In this document: positions 59,172 through 64,000 of the stretch, piece after piece
Position numbering within the stretch: position 1 is the first letter of the stretch
How the letters are laid out: each line of letters starts with the position of its first letter
Assembly: GCF_000715075.1 (NCBI RefSeq)
Contig: NC_134089.1
Location: 64,462,697-64,526,696 of the forward strand
Direction: 5' to 3'
Source: Nicotiana tabacum
Lineage: Eukaryota > Streptophyta > Magnoliopsida > Solanales > Solanaceae
DNA length: 64,000 bases
Program-made: the position numbers and the translations under genes
The notes under the pieces: model-generated
Told to the model about the DNA's origin: nothing
Databases searched by the model: none
The model's input: only the letters and a program-made list of their open reading frames with translations

Positions 59172-59215
59172 GCCTACGTATCATGACCCCGCATGAATCA
59201 GACCTTGCGTAGTTC
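59172..59215 (-). other. Structured motif copy, outer leader
   Basis: Minus strand: outer stem CTACG/CGTAG, inner stem CATG/CATG with a CGGGGT loop, CTGATT and ATA conserved. Confidence 0.6.
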
Positions 59216-59289
59216 GGCCAAATTGACTGGGTAACAACAATGAAACATTTTTTTTTGTTTTTTTTTTATTTTTTCCTAAATTAAAATAA

Positions 59290-59700
59290 AAGACCTGGTG
59301 TTGCAAACAAAACCTTTCAGCGTCTCGGGGACAAAGATTTTAAGGTTGCGTTAGCTAACCGGCCAAAATCCTAAAAAATGACCCAAGGTGGCTGTTTATA
59401 CAAAGTCAGCCTTCCGGCGTCCCTTTCGGGAACATTCGGCTATTTTTGATAAAAACAACATCACCCGACTTATTTATGACTCTTTTTATTGTTTTTCAAA
59501 ATAGAAGACCCGATATTGCAAACACGACCTTTCAACGCCTCAGGGACATAGATTTTTAAGGCTACGTAGGTCAATCGGTCCAAATCTAAAACAATGACCC
59601 AAAGGTGGATGTTTATGCAAAGTCAGCCTTCCGGCGTCCCTTTCGGGAACATTCGGCTATGTTTTGACAAAACAGCGTCACCCGACTTCTTTATGATGAA
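59290..59700. repeat. Direct duplication in the outer leader
   Basis: Two copies about 200 bp apart share GCAAAC..ACCTTTCA.CG, GGGACA.AGATTTT, CAAAGTCAGCCTTCCGGCGT and TTCGGGAACATTCGGCTAT. A third, partial similarity (GACATCACCCAACTTATTTA) follows at 59752. Confidence 0.7.
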
Positions 59701-59863
59701 ATTAAAATTTGACATATATATATTTTTGCTATTTTTTGCAAAAGGGGAGGTTGGACATCACCCAACTTATTTATAACAAAATTAAAATTTTGACATGTTT
59801 TTCTTTTATTTATTTGTTTTTAGCTATTTTAGCAAAAAGGGGAGGTTGGACCCGATGAGGGTT

Positions 59864-59906
59864 GCCAACGTATCTCACATCCGGTGAGAATCAAACTCGC
59901 GTAGTT
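59864..59906 (-). other. Structured motif copy, outer leader
   Basis: Minus strand: inner stem CTCAC/GTGAG with a CGGAT loop. The outer stem has one mismatch (CTACG against CGTTG). TGATT and ATA conserved. Confidence 0.5.
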
Positions 59907-60347
59907 CGGGCATCAGAAATAAAGGAAATAAACTAACTCTTTTTTTTTCGAATAAAAATACTTACAAAGAAGAGAGAAAATATTTTTGAATTTCGATTTT
60001 TGTGTTTTTTTTTCTATTTTTGAAAAGAAACGACGACTAAAGAAATATTTTTTTTTTGGATTTTAACTTCTTTTTTTTTTTTGGAAAGTTCGAAAAATCT
60101 TCTAAAGAAAAAGGAAATATTTTTGGACTATTACTCTGAATTTCTGAAAGAAATACTACAAAAGAAAAGAAAAAATATTTTTGAATTTTGAATTTTCTTT
60201 TGAATTTTTAAACAAATATTTTGGATTTTGAGAGAGATTAAAAGGAAATATTTTTGTATTATTTTTTAATTGAGGTCTAATAGACTGAGTAATGGAAAAT
60301 ATTTTTTGGATTTTTTTGGAATATGGTGGGCCGGAACCGAAGAGTTT

Positions 60348-60391
60348 GCCTACGTATCTCACATCCGGTGAGAATCAGACCCGCGTAGTTC
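60348..60391 (-). other. Structured motif copy, outer leader
   Basis: Minus strand: outer stem CTACG/CGTAG, inner stem CTCAC/GTGAG with a CGGAT loop, CTGATT and ATA conserved. Confidence 0.6.
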
Positions 60392-61234
60392 GGGCATAAA
60401 ACAAACTATTTTTTAAAAAAACAAGACTCCTTTTCATTTTCATTTTTCATGGGAAGACAAACTATTTTCCTTTTCTATTTTTGAAAACAAGACAGAACAA
60501 CGACTTTTTTCCTTCTTCTATTTTTCCTTTGCTTTTAGTAAAACAAACTAATAAAACAATTTCTCAAAATTTCGGCAGAGTTTCGACAATATTTGGGCAT
60601 TGGGTTTTTCCAAAAATAAACAATTAACTCCCTAACCGCTATTTCTTTCCCCCCCCTCAATTTTACAATATTCATGATATTCAAGAGCCGGTCAACACAC
60701 AAGTCCGAATCAAATAGATGCACAAGTAGCAGCAAGTAAGATGCATCAGGATGGTCATTTTCATTTTTGGTACACCTGTCCTAGACAGACCCAACCTTGT
60801 GTTGAGCCTCCAAAGTCAAATGCACGTGATGCAAACAAACGTTCCTACTAGGGATCCGACATGAAGCTGAGTTATTCTAGGTTCATAACCTGGGTATTTG
60901 TTCTAGACTGTGTACCCGAGCGGACAACTCGAGTCGAGGAGGGGGCTACGTGCCGGGGACCCGCGGGATCGTACGGCTTTGTAACTTGTCCGGCCTCTTT
61001 CTTATTTCAGGTATTGACACTAACAGAATAAGGAGTCTCGACCAGCGAGCTTCTCCCCGGAGGTAAGAAGAGAAGGGCTTCGGCACAGTTTATATACAGT
61101 TCAGATAATATCAAAGCGGTAAAAGCATCATTCAGCACATTGAGCCCAAACATGTAACAAAATCAGATAAAACCAAATATAACAATTTATCTAAGCTCGA
61201 ATTTCTAACCCTGAACCAGTGGTTCTGGGTACTG

Positions 61235-61252
61235 TCCCCAGCAGAGTCGCCA
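61235..61252 (-). other. Primer-binding site of outer (tRNA-Arg type)
   Basis: The minus strand reads TGGCGACTCTGCTGGGGA, four bases from the LTR, identical to the inner site. Confidence 0.75.
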
Positions 61253-61256
61253 GAGC

Positions 61257-64000
61257 TGTCACACCTCCTTTTTTCGCCCCCGCAAGGGGTGAAGGAGTTT
61301 TTCCAATTAAAGGACAATCGAAACGAGATTTGTTTATTTATTTAAGAGTCGCCACTTGGGAGATTTAGGGTGTCCCAAGTCACCGGTTTAATCCCGAATC
61401 GAGGAAAAGAATGACTCTGTTTAACAGTCCGCGAACCAGAAATTCGGATAAGGAATTCTGTTAACCCGGGAGAAGGTGTTAGGCATTCCCGAGTTCCGTG
61501 GTTCTAGCACGGTCGCTCAACTGTCATATTCGGCTTGTTTATCTGATTTTTATACAATTATGAGCTCATGTGCAAGTTTTAACTCTTTAACCTCTTTTAT
61601 CATTATTATTATTTTTATCAAGGATTGCAACATCGTGGAAATACATCTCAAACCACGTCACATCAATGCACCCGTGGTTGTTGGCACATTTCAACTCTGT
61701 TGAAATTTGGATTTGGGTCACATAAATGTGCACCCGAGTTTAAGAAGATAACATTATTAAATACGCGCCTAAAACCTAACGCATTGTTATTTTGAGAAAA
61801 GCCGTAAAGTTCGTTATGCGGCCTGCCTCGAAATCTAAGCATTCGAAATAATTATCCGTTGAGGGCCCCGCAATTTGTGTATTCTTGTTTGTCGAGGCTC
61901 ATCTCATTCATTATTTTTTAAAAAGAATTTGCAACGTCATGGACATGCATATCGAACCACGTCACAATTAATGCACCCGTGGTTAGCGACACATTTCGAC
62001 TTCGTTGAGATTTGGATTTGGGTCACATAAATGCGCACCCGAGTTTAAGAAGATAACATTATTAAATACGCGCCTAAAGCGACTAACATATCATTATTTT
62101 GGGTAGGGCCGTGAAATTTGCTAAACGGCCCGTCCCGGAATCTAAGTATTTAATACATACATTTAACGAGGGCCCCGCCATTTATGTGTTTATCCAGCGA
62201 GGCTCATCTCATTTATTTTAAAAGGACAATCCTTAAGTGACTACATTTTATTAAGTTTGTCTCTAAAATATAATCTCCAAATTAATTACATGCTTTTAAA
62301 AAAAGGACGTGACTTATTAGTTATTAGTTTACGGCTAATGCAAATGGAAAATTGCAATCGAGTTTGTACAAAGAGAGATTGTTTTCGTTCTATATTTTAT
62401 TATTTAATAACACTAGAACATGAGATTGACACACAATAATATCAAAGCAAATTAACTATTCTTTGATTAATTTAAACTAATATTATTAGATGAAGGAGTT
62501 ATTATACATATGCAACTCCATTACTCATTAATCAGTCAACTACATTTTTATACAAAGAAAGAAAAACTCTATTCAAGCACAAATCTAAACAGGAGGAATT
62601 CAACATGAACAAAGCCTGGTCAATACTTCATTTCGCCTCAAGCCAAGAGTGTACAAATGTGTACATGGAAATGGTAATACAATGAGAAAAGAAGAGAGGA
62701 AGGTCAGCAGCAGCAGTAACCAACAGCAAGGCAAACCACCGATAACCAGCAACGACTCAGGAAACCAAATTAAAATTCCAAGCAATACCAACCAGCAACA
62801 CATACCCCAGTAACTGACCCCAAAGCAGCTTAAACAACCAATATTAACCAAAATACGAGCAGAAACACCCCTAGAATTCAGTAATCAAGAGAAGATTCGA
62901 AAATACACTCGACAGTTAAAGCTGAAGCTCTTTTCCGTTTTCAATGGAACAGCACTAGTTGAACTAAACTAAACCTTAAAGACTCTCTTTCTATGTTTCA
63001 GAATTTCCTCTTAATTTTCCCAAAAATGTCCAACCTTTTCGTTTTTGAATCCCCCTCTAAAATGTGTCAAATGACTCTATTTATAACAAGACTCTTGTCT
63101 TGAACCACTAACCCGAAATATTCCCTTAATTGCATGCCTTGCCCCCACTACTTAATGTTTTTCTTATTTAATTCCCTTGTCCCCCATGCCTACATGTTTT
63201 GTCCCCCACTATATTAAACAACTACATTATTCCCCACTAACTTATGTCTTATCCCCCACTATATTAAACAATTATATCAACCCCCACTACCTCATGTCTT
63301 GTCCCCCACCAGGTACTATTTTAATATTATTAATGCCTAGTGGACAGAGCACTCAGATTAAATAATTGTTCAAATTTACAATTCCAAAAATACCCCTCCG
63401 ACCTTACTAAAATTACCATTTTACCCCTGAAAGTACTGCAATTTACCAATCTACCCCCATCAGCTATAACCAATTCACCTAATCAATTCCAACCAAAATA
63501 GAGCAAATATAACCAATTCCTAAACAAATTCAATCAACAAATCCCATGAACACAGATTGAATCATACAATATCAGATTAATGAGAATAAGTTAACCATAT
63601 TGGGAACCAATCCTGGTTAACTTAGACAAAAAATGAATGAGCAACGAGACAACAACAACAAAAGTGAACTGAAACAACATGAATCACAATTAACCGAATC
63701 GAAATGCAAACTGAAATCATATGATGAACAACAAAGAGCAGGAAACCAAACAATACACAAAACGAAATTATTCAAACCAACTCAATATTAGCAAAGATAC
63801 TATACATTCTACAACTAATAATCACGAATGACAAACCAATCGAACTCAAATTTGACTTAACAAAATTCAAAGAATTTTTTACAACCAAGATTCAACTAAG
63901 AACGATTCAAACTCCTTAACCTATAATATTTAAACAGATTTTAGCGGCTATTATCTTACTCACATATAGATCATAAAAATGAGAAAGGGAGATTAGACGG
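61257..64000 (-). repeat. 5' LTR of outer, cut by the window end
   Basis: The + strand image starts TGTCACACCTCC beside the primer-binding site. It matches 25477-27498 and then 50294-50993 without a break, preserving the pre-insertion site of inner at about 63271-63290. About 1.5 kb of the LTR lies beyond the window. Confidence 0.9.

Larger units (their letters stand above)
58885..61234 (-). other. 5' leader of outer
   Basis: About 2.35 kb, AT-rich, with three structured motif copies (59172, 59864, 60348). A duplicated block (about 59290-59460 and 59500-59700) shares CAAAGTCAGCCTTCCGGCGT, CCCTTTCGGGAACATTCGGC and TATTT. No ORF1 (DUF7745-like) remains. Confidence 0.6.
25477..64000 (-). mobile_element. 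Outer: pol-less Ogre-type element, interrupted by inner
   Basis: On the minus strand, the 5' LTR (right, from 61257, truncated by the window), primer-binding site, leader, short gag, 3' tail with two tandem arrays, polypurine tract, and the 3' LTR (25477-27498 plus 50294-52546). Excluding the inner insert the element would be about 17 kb. It lacks RT, RNase H, integrase and the Gag capsid core, so any movement would need proteins from an autonomous relative. GAAGG (25472-25476) is the candidate left target duplication; the right copy is off-window. Confidence 0.85.

Overview
The window is plant nuclear DNA, almost certainly from a large-genome dicot. The retroelement families and the AT-rich spacer look like Solanaceae, perhaps Nicotiana, but that is an inference and no database was searched. 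There is one convincing host gene: a minus-strand LRR receptor-like pseudokinase at 11546-14014 with two coding exons and a probable 5'-UTR intron. Nearly everything else is transposable elements in several nesting layers. There is nothing bacterial, no CRISPR array, and no tRNA or rRNA gene that I could recognise.

Layout. 1-5757: 3' end of a plus-strand Tat/Ogre-type Ty3 element (called E1 here), with two tandem arrays, a polypurine tract and a 2.2-kb 3' LTR. It is inserted in an older minus-strand LTR (5758-6692). 6693-8658: eroded repeats, including a probable Helitron 3' end. 8659-10994: a terminal-inverted-repeat transposon split by a 1.4-kb hAT-like element with 8-bp target duplications. 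11546-14528: the receptor-like kinase gene. 15726-21557: a non-autonomous Athila-like LTR element. 23101-23962: two MITEs. 23985-25476: 5' LTR and a gag-RT deletion fusion of a Ty1/copia element. This copia is cut by a second minus-strand Ogre-type element ('outer', 25477 to beyond 64000). The outer element's left LTR is split by a complete 22.8-kb Ogre-type element ('inner', 27499-50288, 5-bp target duplication ATATC). The intact right LTR of the outer element preserves the empty insertion site.

The inner element reads on the minus strand: 5' LTR - PBS - ORF1 (DUF7745-like plus coiled coil) - gag-protease-G-patch - 180-bp intron - RT / RNase H / second RNase H / integrase - 41-bp tandem array - PPT - 3' LTR. 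Its reading frames are continuous except for three single stop codons, each explainable by a C-to-T transition. The outer element has lost essentially all of pol and the capsid part of gag, so it would depend on an autonomous relative.

The most unusual signal is a short structured motif that occurs nine times, always in the sense strand of E1, inner and outer. An outer 5-bp stem (CTACG/CGTAG or CTACA/TGTAG) and an inner 4-5-bp stem enclose a conserved CTGATT / ATA asymmetric loop. Both stems vary by compensating changes. Two further family-wide signals are a core (AGG..CGCCC.CC..GA) shared by 3'-tail tandem arrays of different periods, and a recurring ATCCCCAGC motif in the 3' tails that is complementary to the elements' own primer-binding site.
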